A DNA stretch of 64,000 nt. Source: Hydrogenophaga palleronii NBRC 102513. Its GTDB lineage: Bacteria; Pseudomonadota; Gammaproteobacteria; Burkholderiales; Burkholderiaceae_C. Under the pieces are notes generated by a model. It saw nothing but the letters and a program-made list of their open reading frames with translations, ran no database searches and was not told the origin of the DNA. Position numbers and translations under genes: made by a program. Position 1 is the stretch's first letter. Each line of letters opens with the position of its first letter. Of this stretch, positions 36,717-45,222 are shown piece after piece. The stretch covers positions 1 through 64,000 of the forward strand of contig NZ_BCTJ01000019.1 of the NCBI RefSeq assembly GCF_001571225.1. Direction: 5' to 3'.

Positions 36717-38551
36717 GCCTCCACGAAACGAAACTCATCACGACGTTTTCCCCTTTAAAGGACGAGGGGGGACTTCAGTTCTACCGGCGGTTGTCGGCCG
36801 CCAACGGCATGTTCGGCTGGAAGGAGCTGGCAAAGCTCAGCGAAGTCTCTGGCGCGCGCAGCGGACTCTTCAATCATCCTGAACATGTATCGAGGATGCT
36901 GGGCATCGAAAGCGCCGCATGCCAAATGGCAAGTGCACGCGAGGAGCTCACGTTGAGCTGGCGTGGCCTGCGTCGAACCGGATTCGATGCCATTTGCCCG
37001 CACTGCCTGAAAGAGTCCACCCATCTCCGGCAAAGTTGGGAGCACGTGTACATGGTCGCGTGTCCGAAACACAAAACCCTGCTCGTTGACAGATGCGACG
37101 CATGCGGAACGCGCTTGTCCGACCAGCGCGAACGCCTGGAGGTCTGCGCGTGCGGTCACAACCTGCTCGAGGGTCAGACGATACCGGCCACGCACACTCA
37201 GCTTTGGGTGTCCTCGGTCATCGCGTCCGGAAGCGTCAGCGGCATATCAGGACTTCCTGACTTGCAGAACGTTCCGGTTGAGTTGTTCGCCCTTTTGGTG
37301 CGCACCTTTTGCCAGCTTTATGACCCTTCGTTCACGGTGACCCGCGAGAACTCGGCTGCACCCAAGGCGGTTCTGGAGGCCATCGAGTTCTTGCGGCCGC
37401 TCGAGCAACTCCTTACTAAATGGCCTCGTGGATTTGAAGACCACGTCCGCGAGCGCATCGACTTGTCCCCCCAGGGCGGGCGCACGCTGAACACTCGACT
37501 GGGCAAATGGTACTTGCGCATCAAAGAAGTGGCTTCGGAGGGTCCGCTGGGCGTGTTCCTTGAGCTCGTCCACAACGTTGCGGTAAATGACTTTTCTGGC
37601 GTGTTGGCCCTGGACCATGTGTCCGGGTTAGCCGGCCGTCGCCGTTCGCATCTGATGCTTCCCGATGCCGCAGCTCGTATCGGCGTGCATTGGACCACCT
37701 TGAGAAAGGCCGTCGAGGCTGGGGAAGTCGAATGCATCAAACGGCCCTACGCGAACAGAGGCGAAGCTCGAGAAATACCCGTTGCCGAAGTAGAGCGCGT
37801 CATCCTCGCTCGCAAGGGCTGGATTGGGGAGGGCGCTGCACGCGAACGAATGAACGTGCCGGAGCATGTGTTCAAGGGCCTAGTTCAAGCGGGCCTCATC
37901 GTCTGTGACAGCTCTGCTCGCTCAGATATTCGCCGTGGCGCACCTGTCGAGGTAGCCTCCATCGAGCGACTTCTCACCCGCTTGAATGAAATGGGTGTCC
38001 AAGACGCACTAGCAGTTGCCCGACGAGTTCGTCTGAATGAAGTCGCCGCACGACGGCTTGGCGACATCAAGGCTCTCGGTCGACTTCTGAGCGCAGTTGC
38101 GAATGGCGACGTCCATCCTGTCAATTGCGCAACAACGGTTGGAGAGGTGGAGTTCCTGGAGGCCGATGTCGACACGTTCTTCTCTTCCAAGGTTGTGGAG
38201 GCGGGTCTCACGGTTCAAGAACTGGCGAAGACGACGGGCTGGAAGTGGGAGTCCATCAGCCACTGGCTTCATGAGGGGTTCCTGGAGTCGGTTCCAGCGG
38301 TTCTTCGTGGTCAGCCTTGCCGCGTTGTGATGCCCGAGCACCTGGTCAAGTTCAGCCAAACCTATGTGCCTTTGAGCAGTCTCGCTCATTCAATAGGCGC
38401 GCGCCCATCCGAGCTGCTTGAGAGGCTCGGCTCGGTAGAAGTTTTTGGTGGCAAACCTCTGCCCAGCGGAGCCATGCGCGGTGGGCTTGTGCGCTTGGCC
38501 GACCTTGCGACGGCCGCGCTGCAACCGGGCCTCGTTCGCGATGCGCACTGA
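36713..38551 (+). CDS. tniQ: TniQ/TnsD-family target selector, 612 aa
   Basis: The protein has a TniQ domain with zinc-binding cysteines at 95 and 98 (ICPHC), 117 (ACPKH), 128 and 131 (CDAC), and 145 and 147 (CACGHN). A long C-terminal region of about 400 aa carries repeated HTH-like segments, for example VQELAKTTGWKWESISHWL. Long TniQ proteins of this TnsD type bind a chromosomal attachment site. Since the element sits just after gyrB, this protein is the candidate reader of the gyrB 3' end. Start is GTG 36713 by overlap with tnsC. Confidence 0.9.
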   Translation: MSLHETKLITTFSPLKDEGGLQFYRRLSAANGMFGWKELAKLSEVSGARSGLFNHPEHVSRMLGIESAACQMASAREELTLSWRGLRRTGFDAICPHCLKESTHLRQSWEHVYMVACPKHKTLLVDRCDACGTRLSDQRERLEVCACGHNLLEGQTIPATHTQLWVSSVIASGSVSGISGLPDLQNVPVELFALLVRTFCQLYDPSFTVTRENSAAPKAVLEAIEFLRPLEQLLTKWPRGFEDHVRERIDLSPQGGRTLNTRLGKWYLRIKEVASEGPLGVFLELVHNVAVNDFSGVLALDHVSGLAGRRRSHLMLPDAAARIGVHWTTLRKAVEAGEVECIKRPYANRGEAREIPVAEVERVILARKGWIGEGAARERMNVPEHVFKGLVQAGLIVCDSSARSDIRRGAPVEVASIERLLTRLNEMGVQDALAVARRVRLNEVAARRLGDIKALGRLLSAVANGDVHPVNCATTVGEVEFLEADVDTFFSSKVVEAGLTVQELAKTTGWKWESISHWLHEGFLESVPAVLRGQPCRVVMPEHLVKFSQTYVPLSSLAHSIGARPSELLERLGSVEVFGGKPLPSGAMRGGLVRLADLATAALQPGLVRDAH

Positions 38552-38589
38552 CTGAAGCAGTCAACCGCTCATCTTCACGCGAGGAAAAC

Positions 38590-39552
38590 ATGCGCCTTAT
38601 GTTCATTGACTTTGATGGTGTTCTTCACCCCGTCGAGAACGCCAATCTACAAGGAGGCCATTTCTGCTGGCTACCCATTCTGGTCAAGATGCTCGAGCAC
38701 TACGACGATGTGCGGGTGGTCGTGCATTCCTCGTGGCGTTACGAATACACAGACCAAGAGCTTCGAGAACTGTTGGGCCCATTGGGAGGAGCGCTCATCG
38801 GCAGCGCGCCACGTATGCGCCGAGAGCATGCGATTGAGTCAGTTCTCCTGGCAAACAAAACGCTCCTGACGAGCCATCTTGTTCTTGACGATGACGCACG
38901 CGAGTTCACGTCAAGCAAGCTGAATCTTGTGCTGTGCCAACCTCACCTCGGACTATCAGACGTCAAAGTCCAGACTGCGGTCGAGTCCTGGCTTTGGCGA
39001 ACAAAGCCCCACGCGCAAGCGAACTCCCGCACAAAGCTACCTCGGGGCTTTGGCGAAACCATTCTCTATCTGGACTACGACGGTGTTCTTCACCATGAAA
39101 ACGTGCTTTGGCATCCGAGTCGTGGCGCATATGCCGGCCCCCCGGGGTTCCGCCTTTTCGAGCACGCTCCTCTCTTGGAGGAGCTCTTGAGTCCCTATCC
39201 TCAAATGCGCATTGTGTTGAGCACTGCTTGGGTACGAACTTACGGCTGCTACGGCAGCGCCAAGAGGTTGCCCCCAGGGCTGCGCGCGAGGGTAATCGGT
39301 GCCACCTTTCATAGCCACATGGACCGCGCGACCTTTGTAGCCAAACCCAGAGGCCAGCAAGTCATCGAAGATGTGCTTCGCCGATGCCCCTACGCGTGGA
39401 TGGCGCTCGACGATGTCGATGAGGGGTGGAACTCAGAGATGAAGGCGAACGTTGTTATCACGGATGAGCGACTGGGTATCAGTGCGCCTGGCACCGTGCA
39501 GGCCATCAAGCCTCTACTCGAACGTATCCACGCGAAGAACAGTGGCGCGTAA
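38590..39552 (+). CDS. tandem HAD (Swiss-army-knife type) domain protein
   Basis: Two HAD-like domains are fused in 320 aa. Each starts with the nucleophile motif: MFIDFDGVLHP near residue 5 and LYLDYDGVLHH near 160. Each is followed by a Ser/Thr motif (VVVHSSWR and IVLSTAWVR) and acidic motifs (LVLDDDAREF and MALDDVDEGW). They resemble the HAD domains predicted for RNA-repair Swiss-army-knife proteins. The start has GAGGAAA just upstream. It lies 38 bp after tniQ at the right end of the transposon. The substrate is unknown. Confidence 0.8.
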   Translation: MRLMFIDFDGVLHPVENANLQGGHFCWLPILVKMLEHYDDVRVVVHSSWRYEYTDQELRELLGPLGGALIGSAPRMRREHAIESVLLANKTLLTSHLVLDDDAREFTSSKLNLVLCQPHLGLSDVKVQTAVESWLWRTKPHAQANSRTKLPRGFGETILYLDYDGVLHHENVLWHPSRGAYAGPPGFRLFEHAPLLEELLSPYPQMRIVLSTAWVRTYGCYGSAKRLPPGLRARVIGATFHSHMDRATFVAKPRGQQVIEDVLRRCPYAWMALDDVDEGWNSEMKANVVITDERLGISAPGTVQAIKPLLERIHAKNSGA

Positions 39553-40190
39553 GAGGCTGAGAGGATGTTCCTCGTTTGGCCGTCACAGAAGTTATTGTGA
39601 ATCCCAATAATTATATTTTTCGGAATAATTTCTATAGTGCTCACTTAATGGGCTGCTCCGTGGCAGCAGCCATCGTCGACGACACACAGGCGCCAAGTCG
39701 TCGACTTTTGGAGGTGAGTCATGGAAAAATCAGCGGTGCAACTCTTACCGAAGCTATGCGAACCACGCACACAAGTCCGTGCCGGGCGTTCTGAACAAAG
39801 AGCCTGTCTGTTGGCGCCCAAGCGCATTTGCCCTTCCTTGGCAGGCCGCATACAGGTGCGATTCCCCGCCTAGCTTTGAAACTGCGGCGGCTCGTGCTCA
39901 CGAAGGGGCCCGTTTTTGGTATCTCCCCTGAAAGAATCCCAACGGGCCAGTTACGGGATGCCTACGTAATTACGAGAAGCCTAGTAATTCTCCGTAACGG
40001 CTGCAGAAGAGACCCCGCCGCGATGCTCCTGAGGCCTTCGGATGGGCCTTCGGGGCCTGTCACCCCCAAGCAATGCCAGTTGACTCGGTCTACTCGACCA
40101 AACGACGCGAGGCGACGCTAAGCCAGATTCGTCGGTCGCTCCCACCGCAAGTCACTATGGCATTCGAGCACCCAGGAATTTTTTCTCTGG
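39553..40190. other. noncoding right-end region of element 1
   Basis: I see no gene in this stretch of about 640 bp. ORFs up to 97 codons are present on both strands but none shows family signature or consistent codon use. AT-rich tracts (39600-39640) and some GTAATTACG/GTAATTCTCCG-like repeats near 39965-40000 are visible. It leads into the transposon right end. Confidence 0.5.
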
Positions 40191-40210
40191 ATATGGGCCA
40201 CCTCTTCCCA

Positions 40211-40285
40211 ACTTACGGGTTCTCTATACGCCGGCAAGCCTTGATTTCCCTAGGGGTAGCTTCTCACCTTATGGAGCTGCCTACA
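40211..40285 (-). repeat. element 1 right end: TIR and TnsB-like sites
   Basis: On the minus strand the end starts TGTAGGCAGC at 40285, then CATAAGGTGAGAAGC (the terminal site). A second degenerate copy CGTAAGTTGGGAAGAG lies about 60 bp inward. The motif matches the CATAAG(C/T)TGAGAAACC repeats at the left end. It is immediately followed outside by CCGAT, the target duplication. Confidence 0.85.
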
Positions 40286-40294
40286 CCGATTTGT

Positions 40295-40341
40295 TGTAGG
40301 TTCTCAGATGTCGTGCAAACTTTCTCAGAAGTAATGCAAAC
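40295..40341 (+). repeat. element 2 left end with two end-repeats
   Basis: TTCTCAGATGTCGTGCAAAC (40301-40320) and TTCTCAGAAGTAATGCAAAC (40322-40341) are direct copies 21 bp apart, directly after the terminal TGTAGG. They look like TnsB-type binding sites of a transposase different from that of element 1. Confidence 0.82.
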
Positions 40342-41198
40342 GTTGCCCCCGCAGGATTTGTAGGTCGCCACATTAAATGGAGCTGGCGCCAAAGTACTGC
40401 GACTGGCGCTCGTTAGTTGTTGTGACTGCCCTAACTGTCAGTCGCTAAGGTCCCATGAACGGCGGATCTAGGTGCTGAAGACAACGACAACTGTGCAGCA
40501 GCGGCTGCGGCCGTTGGCGGTCGCGCCCGCAATGCACGCCGTGGTCACATTGCTGTCATCCAGGCATCTGTGACGTCGCTGGCTCCCTGACTGTTCACGG
40601 AGGCAATGCAACTCTGCCGGGGGCAGTGGAGCTCAGGCCGGGCGAGCGTCAAGTGACTATCTGTCCAACAGGCACTGCCGCCCTAAGCCGGTCTCAGAAG
40701 CGTGTCAGCTTCCGCTCAACTGCGATCCCCGAGTGGACCGGACTACGATACCGCGCAGGGCCACAATTAAAGGAGATCCAAAGCTAGCCTTAAGGAATAG
40801 GCCAAAAGCGGTCGCTACTTCACGCGCAAGCTCATTCCTAGGAGGGTTCATGGTTACGGTGACTGGAAGGCGCAAGCGTTCCTGCGGACGCGAACGGCAA
40901 CAACGTTGCTTTTTCCTGCACAAAATGCGGAGGATCCGTGTTGGCAACATTGCTTGTCCACCAAAGGGGTTCGTCTGAAAGCAAGCCGACGCAATGCCTT
41001 GCTTGCTCCTCTGCTTTTTGGGTTGAATCATATAGCGAGCGGTGACTACTACGAGCATGGTCGGCTACAAAGCCCAATCCATCAAGATCGGATCGCCAGT
41101 CACCTAAGTCCCATGGGCGCAAAGTCTCTGAAGGTGCCATGACTGAAACCTCCGGGTTTCATTGCTTCGGTGTTGATCAGACGCTGGCGAGAGTTGCC
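40342..41198. other. gene remnants, no intact gene
   Basis: This stretch of about 850 bp near the left end of element 2 holds no convincing complete gene. Fragments with coding flavour occur on the plus strand. Around 40890-41040 a zinc-ribbon-like piece reads CTKCGGSV, then CLACSSAFWVE, before a stop. Near 40400-40475 another short frame ends CCDCPNCQSLRSHERR. In-frame stops interrupt both. This suggests decayed cargo. Confidence 0.4.
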
Positions 41199-41417
41199 TC
41201 AATCTCCTGGTGGCTTTGCCAATTGGCGCTCCTGAACGGCGCGCCTAAGCGCTCGCAGTTCGGCACGTGCGGCGTCTCGCATAGCGCCGCGATCTATCGG
41301 CGCGCCGTCATCGTACATTGTGTGCAGTGCCGTACTACGTGTGTCGAATGATTCAACAGCATAGTCCAGCCAGCATGCGTAGCCAGTTGGCGGCGGGGGA
41401 GGCGTAGAAGAACTCAT
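41199..41417 (-). CDS. small hypothetical protein, 72 aa
   Basis: The segment from ATG 41417 (MSSSTPPPPPTGYACWLDYAVESFDTR, with MRDAARAELRALRRA near the end) has strong helix-like composition. It recalls short proteins seen next to toxin or regulatory genes, though I cannot name the family. The longer frame upstream to 41768 is compositionally unlike a protein and is dropped. From 41418 to 41875 I see no gene. Confidence 0.5.
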   Translation of the reverse strand: MSSSTPPPPPTGYACWLDYAVESFDTRSTALHTMYDDGAPIDRGAMRDAARAELRALRRAVQERQLAKPPGD

Positions 41418-41875
41418 GGTGTATAGGGAGTGCGACCTGCGTCGGGCTTTGATTCTGCTCCGTACCCAACATCTGTATCTGACTTTTATGAGCTGGCCCC
41501 CTGAATGACTGGATTTAGTGTCAGAGGTGATCGGCATGCGAAGGACCGTGACGACTTTGAATATCGATGTCCAACACATGCTGCCGAAGTCAGAGTTCGC
41601 TTCTGACCGATAGATGAAGTCTTGCCTAGGAGCCCGAGAGGTATGCGTCCAGCAATTCCGTCTTGAGTCTTGAGATATACCCAGCGCCGAGGCATCGTGT
41701 GGCACCCCTAATGATGCTGTCGCGTGAAGCCTGTTCAGGGCTCGCCTACGATGTCGCAGATCGGCCATGAACGATCTTTGCGCATGCGCAAAAGCTGCCG
41801 TTTAACGTTTGAACTCACCGAACTGTGCGGCATTTCGCACAGGTCCGGTGGGATGATGGGTTGGGCGTCCAACGG

Positions 41876-42679
41876 TCAAATGTCGACCTCATCCCTGACT
41901 AGTTCAACTGTTGGCTTGGCGACAGCCATTATCTCAGTAACCGTAGGGGGGTTAAGACGATAAGCGAGATTTAGCGACGCAAGCAGGCGCCCACCATCAA
42001 CGAGTTCCACTACAAAGCCTCGGTGTGCCGCTAAAAATTGTTCTTTAGTCACACCGCGAGTAAACTTAGATGAAGTGACAAGTAGAGAATTGGTAGCGCC
42101 ATTGATTGCCATTGTTCCAATGAGTTCTCTAAGAACACGCACTCCAACCTTGTTCTTAGTGTGTTTTACCTGAGCGTATACATCTCCATGCTCGTCATGA
42201 TCGACGATGACATCAATACCACCATCCTTGGACCTAGCAGTTACTCGCGCGTTGTAGCCAAACTCTCGGAATACGCCCTTTGTGATATCTTCTAGAACTC
42301 CCCAGGCGGTTGAAGAACCTTGGCCCAATAGATGTGATTGAATTTCGCGTTCAAGCAATGCTAGCTGGTGTTCATCTGGCCCCGGCGAAAACGTGTGAAG
42401 GGCGGCCCCAGTTGCGGAAAGAATTCGAACTGCGCGATCAGGTGATGAACCACATGAACTATCCCACTGATCGTGAGATGCGAACCACCAGCCACACGAT
42501 TCACAACGCATTACTTTAATGTATTGAGAATATTTCCGATCATCAGATTCATCTTTCCGGTCTGTTATTGATAGCGCCGGGCCGCCTTTGCAGCAGGGGC
42601 AAGCACTGCTCCCAAAAACTGCCAATAAAAGAGGAGTCGATTGAGTTTGGTTTCTATATTGCCAGATTCGGGAACTCAT
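41876..42679 (-). CDS. zinc-ribbon Mrr-type restriction endonuclease
   Basis: The N-terminal part has paired cysteines (CPCC near residue 28 and CESCGWW near 60) forming a probable zinc ribbon. The C-terminal Mrr_cat domain contains WGVLEDITKGVFREFGYN, then GGIDVIVD, AQVKHT and TNSLLVTSSKFT, the D...QxK arrangement of Mrr nucleases that cut modified DNA. Start ATG 42679 gives 267 aa; TTG 42694 is possible. It is the clearest defence gene of element 2. There is no methylase next to it, as expected for a type IV-like enzyme. Confidence 0.85.
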   Translation of the reverse strand: MSSRIWQYRNQTQSTPLLLAVFGSSACPCCKGGPALSITDRKDESDDRKYSQYIKVMRCESCGWWFASHDQWDSSCGSSPDRAVRILSATGAALHTFSPGPDEHQLALLEREIQSHLLGQGSSTAWGVLEDITKGVFREFGYNARVTARSKDGGIDVIVDHDEHGDVYAQVKHTKNKVGVRVLRELIGTMAINGATNSLLVTSSKFTRGVTKEQFLAAHRGFVVELVDGGRLLASLNLAYRLNPPTVTEIMAVAKPTVELVRDEVDI

Positions 42680-42772
42680 GGGTTTGATGCCCAACGTTTG
42701 AGGTTATGCGAAGCTGCGTTGAGCCTCGCCTCGAATGATGGGATTAGACTCGCTGGTGGCGCGCCACTGCGC

Positions 42773-43375
42773 TTAGCGAACATCTGCTGTGTAACCAGGC
42801 AAGTTCTTCCGGTAGTTGCGTATGAGTTCGACTACACGCTCGACCGACACCAGATAGTCCTGTGCGGACTCGGGAGTGGGGATGACCTTGGCGTGTGCGA
42901 CTTGATTTCGTAACTCTCGCAGGCTTTGTACCAACTGCTTCGTTCCAACTGGAAGTACGTCTGACTCCATGATTTCGCGATAGACCTTAAGTTGGCTCTC
43001 AAGTGGATCAACCACAATGCCAGTTTGCCGTCCGAGCCTATGCAACTCTCCGTCTAGCGTTGACCAACCCTCGATGATCGTTGCGGTAGGTTCAGATCGT
43101 GCCATGAGCAGCTTCGTTGCTGTTTCCTCGACGCGCGGTCTGGATTCTATTTGAGAGACTTCAAAGCTATGCTGCTTGGACGCTAGATCAACCGTGCTTG
43201 CGAGCACCTGCTTGGTCGCGACCTCGAACTCTGCCTCCAACGGGCCCGCCTTCACCCTTCGTAGTGATGGGATTAGGTCAAGTATCTTCTTGCGGAAGAT
43301 CAGGCCAAGAAGAACGCCCGCAACCGGCCACGCGAGCGAGTCAACCAATTTACTGATGAACGTGAGCCAGTCCAT
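42773..43375 (-). CDS. membrane-anchored HEPN/DUF4145-like protein
   Basis: The 200-aa protein has one N-terminal transmembrane helix (SLAWPVAGVLLGLIFRKKILDLIP), a helical linker and a C-terminal LRELRNQVAHAKVIPTPESAQDYL motif. This is the RNxxAH-type pattern of HEPN-like domains (here RNQVAH). If it is a real HEPN active site, the protein could be an RNase anchored at the membrane. It is transcribed toward the Mrr-type gene with a gap of about 90 bp. Confidence 0.7.
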   Translation of the reverse strand: MDWLTFISKLVDSLAWPVAGVLLGLIFRKKILDLIPSLRRVKAGPLEAEFEVATKQVLASTVDLASKQHSFEVSQIESRPRVEETATKLLMARSEPTATIIEGWSTLDGELHRLGRQTGIVVDPLESQLKVYREIMESDVLPVGTKQLVQSLRELRNQVAHAKVIPTPESAQDYLVSVERVVELIRNYRKNLPGYTADVR

Positions 43376-43437
43376 GGTCCTCCGGTTTGCGGATGGTATG
43401 AGATTCGAGGCCTGACCGATAGGAAGTATCTTATTTT

Positions 43438-43929
43438 TTACTGCGAGACCTCAATTATCGCAGGTGCTTCAAATCGACTTCCCTTGGTGGAAACTGCAAA
43501 TATTTTGGCTGTTTTTGATTCTCCAATTCGGACGTTGCTTGTCAACTGATTTTCAACTTTCAGCAGGTCCGGAATCTTGAAAATCGCTTGCTCACCCGGA
43601 GCTATAAGCCTAGATTCGTCCGGCTTTGCATAAAACGCATGCACCGGTAAATTCATGTCGTGAAACCCAGTTTCTATAATGCGCACATTAGTGGCGCCAG
43701 TGTTTGTCAATAAAATGGCAGGCTCAAGCATTCTTCGCTCTTCTACACCACTGATCATTCTTAGGTCTAGCGAATTTAGGGGTGACTCTTCCAGCGTCAT
43801 CTTAAGTTCGATTTTTACCTGTTCGGCAATGGTGTCTTGTCTGGATTGATATTGCAGGTATGCAGCAAAGAGAGATGTGCACAGTGCCATAACCGACAGG
43901 GTCATGGATATTTTTTGATTCGCGTCCAT
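43438..43929 (-). CDS. single-pass membrane hypothetical protein, 163 aa
   Basis: From ATG 43929 the protein has an N-terminal transmembrane helix (ISMTLSVMALCTSLFAAYLQYQS) and then a beta-rich domain (EPAILLTNTGATNVRIIETGFHDMNLP, then LIAPGEQAIFKIPDLL) that looks like an Ig-fold-type domain. There is no enzyme motif. Its upstream start (43977) adds a basic 16-residue stretch. It is in line with the other minus-strand genes of element 2 and may form a membrane complex with the HEPN-like protein next to it. Confidence 0.6.
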   Translation of the reverse strand: MDANQKISMTLSVMALCTSLFAAYLQYQSRQDTIAEQVKIELKMTLEESPLNSLDLRMISGVEERRMLEPAILLTNTGATNVRIIETGFHDMNLPVHAFYAKPDESRLIAPGEQAIFKIPDLLKVENQLTSNVRIGESKTAKIFAVSTKGSRFEAPAIIEVSQ

Positions 43930-44007
43930 ACGGGTGAGAAAAATTGATCTTTTGCGGTGCGTCAGGGCCGATGGCAAGGCACCCGGGCAGTTGGGCGTCG
44001 CTTCGAC

Positions 44008-44592
44008 CTATGTGTCAATGTGCGCTGCCTGCTTGAAGGCCTCTTCTTCGGAAAAGCCTTCCATGATGAGTTCAACTATCAACTCGCGTTGCGCTCGGAT
44101 CGACAGAGGCATCGCCGACTTGTGCTCCTGATAGTAGGCAGCCATTAGCTGGAGTGCCTTGCTTTCCTTAACCTTTTTGCGGGGTGTGATCCCGGTCTCC
44201 GTCGACTTGACGAAACCATCGAAATCGAGAGTTGCGTTGCTCCAGTCGAAAGCGAACACCTTGTCCCGCGCTGCTTGCGGGTCGAAGTGGTTCGTGAATC
44301 CGGTGCCACACTCGCCAGACCCCTTGCTAATCACCAGTGAAGTCAGGTCTGGCAGCTCTCGCTCTGCCGTAAACATTCGCACTACGTCGAGCCGACGCCC
44401 TGTCGAAACGGCTATTGCCTTCTGCACGACGGGATGGTCCGGGTATTCGGCCTTGGCCCGTTCGACAAGTTCGCCGTAGGTCAAGCAGTGCTTGTGCTTT
44501 GCAATATCAACAAGAATTGGGTAGTAGCACGATGCGAGTTGTACGTCCGTCAAAGTTACGTTTGCGTAGAAGCTTTCGGTAGTAACTGGCAT
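44008..44592 (-). CDS. hypothetical protein with winged-helix-like N-terminal region, 194 aa
   Basis: The N-terminal region (CYYPILVDIAKHKHCLTYGELVERAKAEYPDHPVVQKAIAVSTGRRLDVV then LPDLTSLVISKGSGECGTGF) has the shape of a small winged-helix domain seen in some nuclease-associated proteins, where TYGELV and PDLTSLVI are the recurring parts. The C-terminal half is helical and basic. No catalytic motif is recognised. Start ATG 44592; ATG 44625 is an alternative. Confidence 0.6.
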   Translation of the reverse strand: MPVTTESFYANVTLTDVQLASCYYPILVDIAKHKHCLTYGELVERAKAEYPDHPVVQKAIAVSTGRRLDVVRMFTAERELPDLTSLVISKGSGECGTGFTNHFDPQAARDKVFAFDWSNATLDFDGFVKSTETGITPRKKVKESKALQLMAAYYQEHKSAMPLSIRAQRELIVELIMEGFSEEEAFKQAAHIDT

Positions 44593-44625
44593 AGGGTGAG
44601 TTTTGGCATTAACGCCCAAGTTCAT

Positions 44626-44871
44626 CGGCGGCCATGGGGAGCATGGACGTTCGTGTGCAACGGCCAGCTAGTCCAGTCAGGCCTGCAAGACACATCTCAG
44701 TCTAGTCGGAATATAAGATTGCCCTTCGGACAACCTGTCGACAGCTGCAGTCGGAATCTCGGCTTTGCGACGCTTGGCCAGGAGTCGACCGAGGGCCCGG
44801 TCCGGCCTGAGCTAGTATGACGGTCATCGGCCACAAGCGAACATTTTTTAGAACTCCTGTGATTGATCCAA
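44626..44871. other. intergenic spacer, possible divergent promoters
   Basis: This short region of about 245 bp lies between a minus-strand gene and a plus-strand small membrane ORF. No gene is seen. Base composition becomes AT-rich toward its right side. Confidence 0.4.
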
Positions 44872-45222
44872 ATGTCATCGCTCGGAAGACTAGCGACAAC
44901 GTCAGAATTTAATGTGAGCTTACAATCTTCTCTCATTTTATTAATTTTATATTGCCCTGCGATTCTGATCGATACATTACTTTTGGCATCTGATTTTTCA
45001 GCTAATTGGAAGATCATAGCGCTCACCGCCTTCGTGGCGTTGCTTCATGCTTCAGCCATTTGCAAGATTACTGAAGGAAAATCAGTGAGCATCCCTTGGT
45101 ATTACTACACGGTTGAAAAAGGTGATTCTTTGCAGTTCAAATGGCTATCAATATTCCTTTTGATTCTTCCGATTTATGCGATTTTGATTGTTCGAATAAT
45201 CTTCTTGCCAGTATCACCATGA
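44872..45222 (+). CDS. possible small membrane protein, 116 aa
   Basis: Hydrophobic segments SLILLILYCPAILIDTLLLAS, IIALTAFVALLHASAI and WLSIFLLILPIYAILIVRIIF suggest three membrane helices. The DNA here is much more AT-rich than the surroundings. ATG 44872 has no good ribosome binding site and TTG 44863 is also possible, so the call is tentative. It could be recently acquired cargo. Confidence 0.4.
   Translation: MSSLGRLATTSEFNVSLQSSLILLILYCPAILIDTLLLASDFSANWKIIALTAFVALLHASAICKITEGKSVSIPWYYYTVEKGDSLQFKWLSIFLLILPIYAILIVRIIFLPVSP

Larger units (their letters stand above)
11201..40285. mobile_element. Tn7-like transposon (element 1) inserted after gyrB
   Basis: The ends are inverted repeats. 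The left begins TGTAGGCAGC at 11201 and the right, read from 40285 on the minus strand, also begins TGTAGGCAGC; 24 of the first 27 bases agree. The direct repeat CCGAT flanks the element at 11196-11200 and 40286-40290, the 5-bp duplication expected of Tn7-type transposition. The tnsA-tnsB-tnsC-tniQ operon lies near the right end. The rest is cargo: caspase/GTPase operon, GIY-YIG gene, helicase-Wadjet operon, small unknowns and a tandem-HAD gene. The size is 29,085 bp. The cargo looks lower in GC and less codon-biased than the flanks. Because both TIRs and the duplication are intact, the element is probably recent and may be active. Confidence 0.93.
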
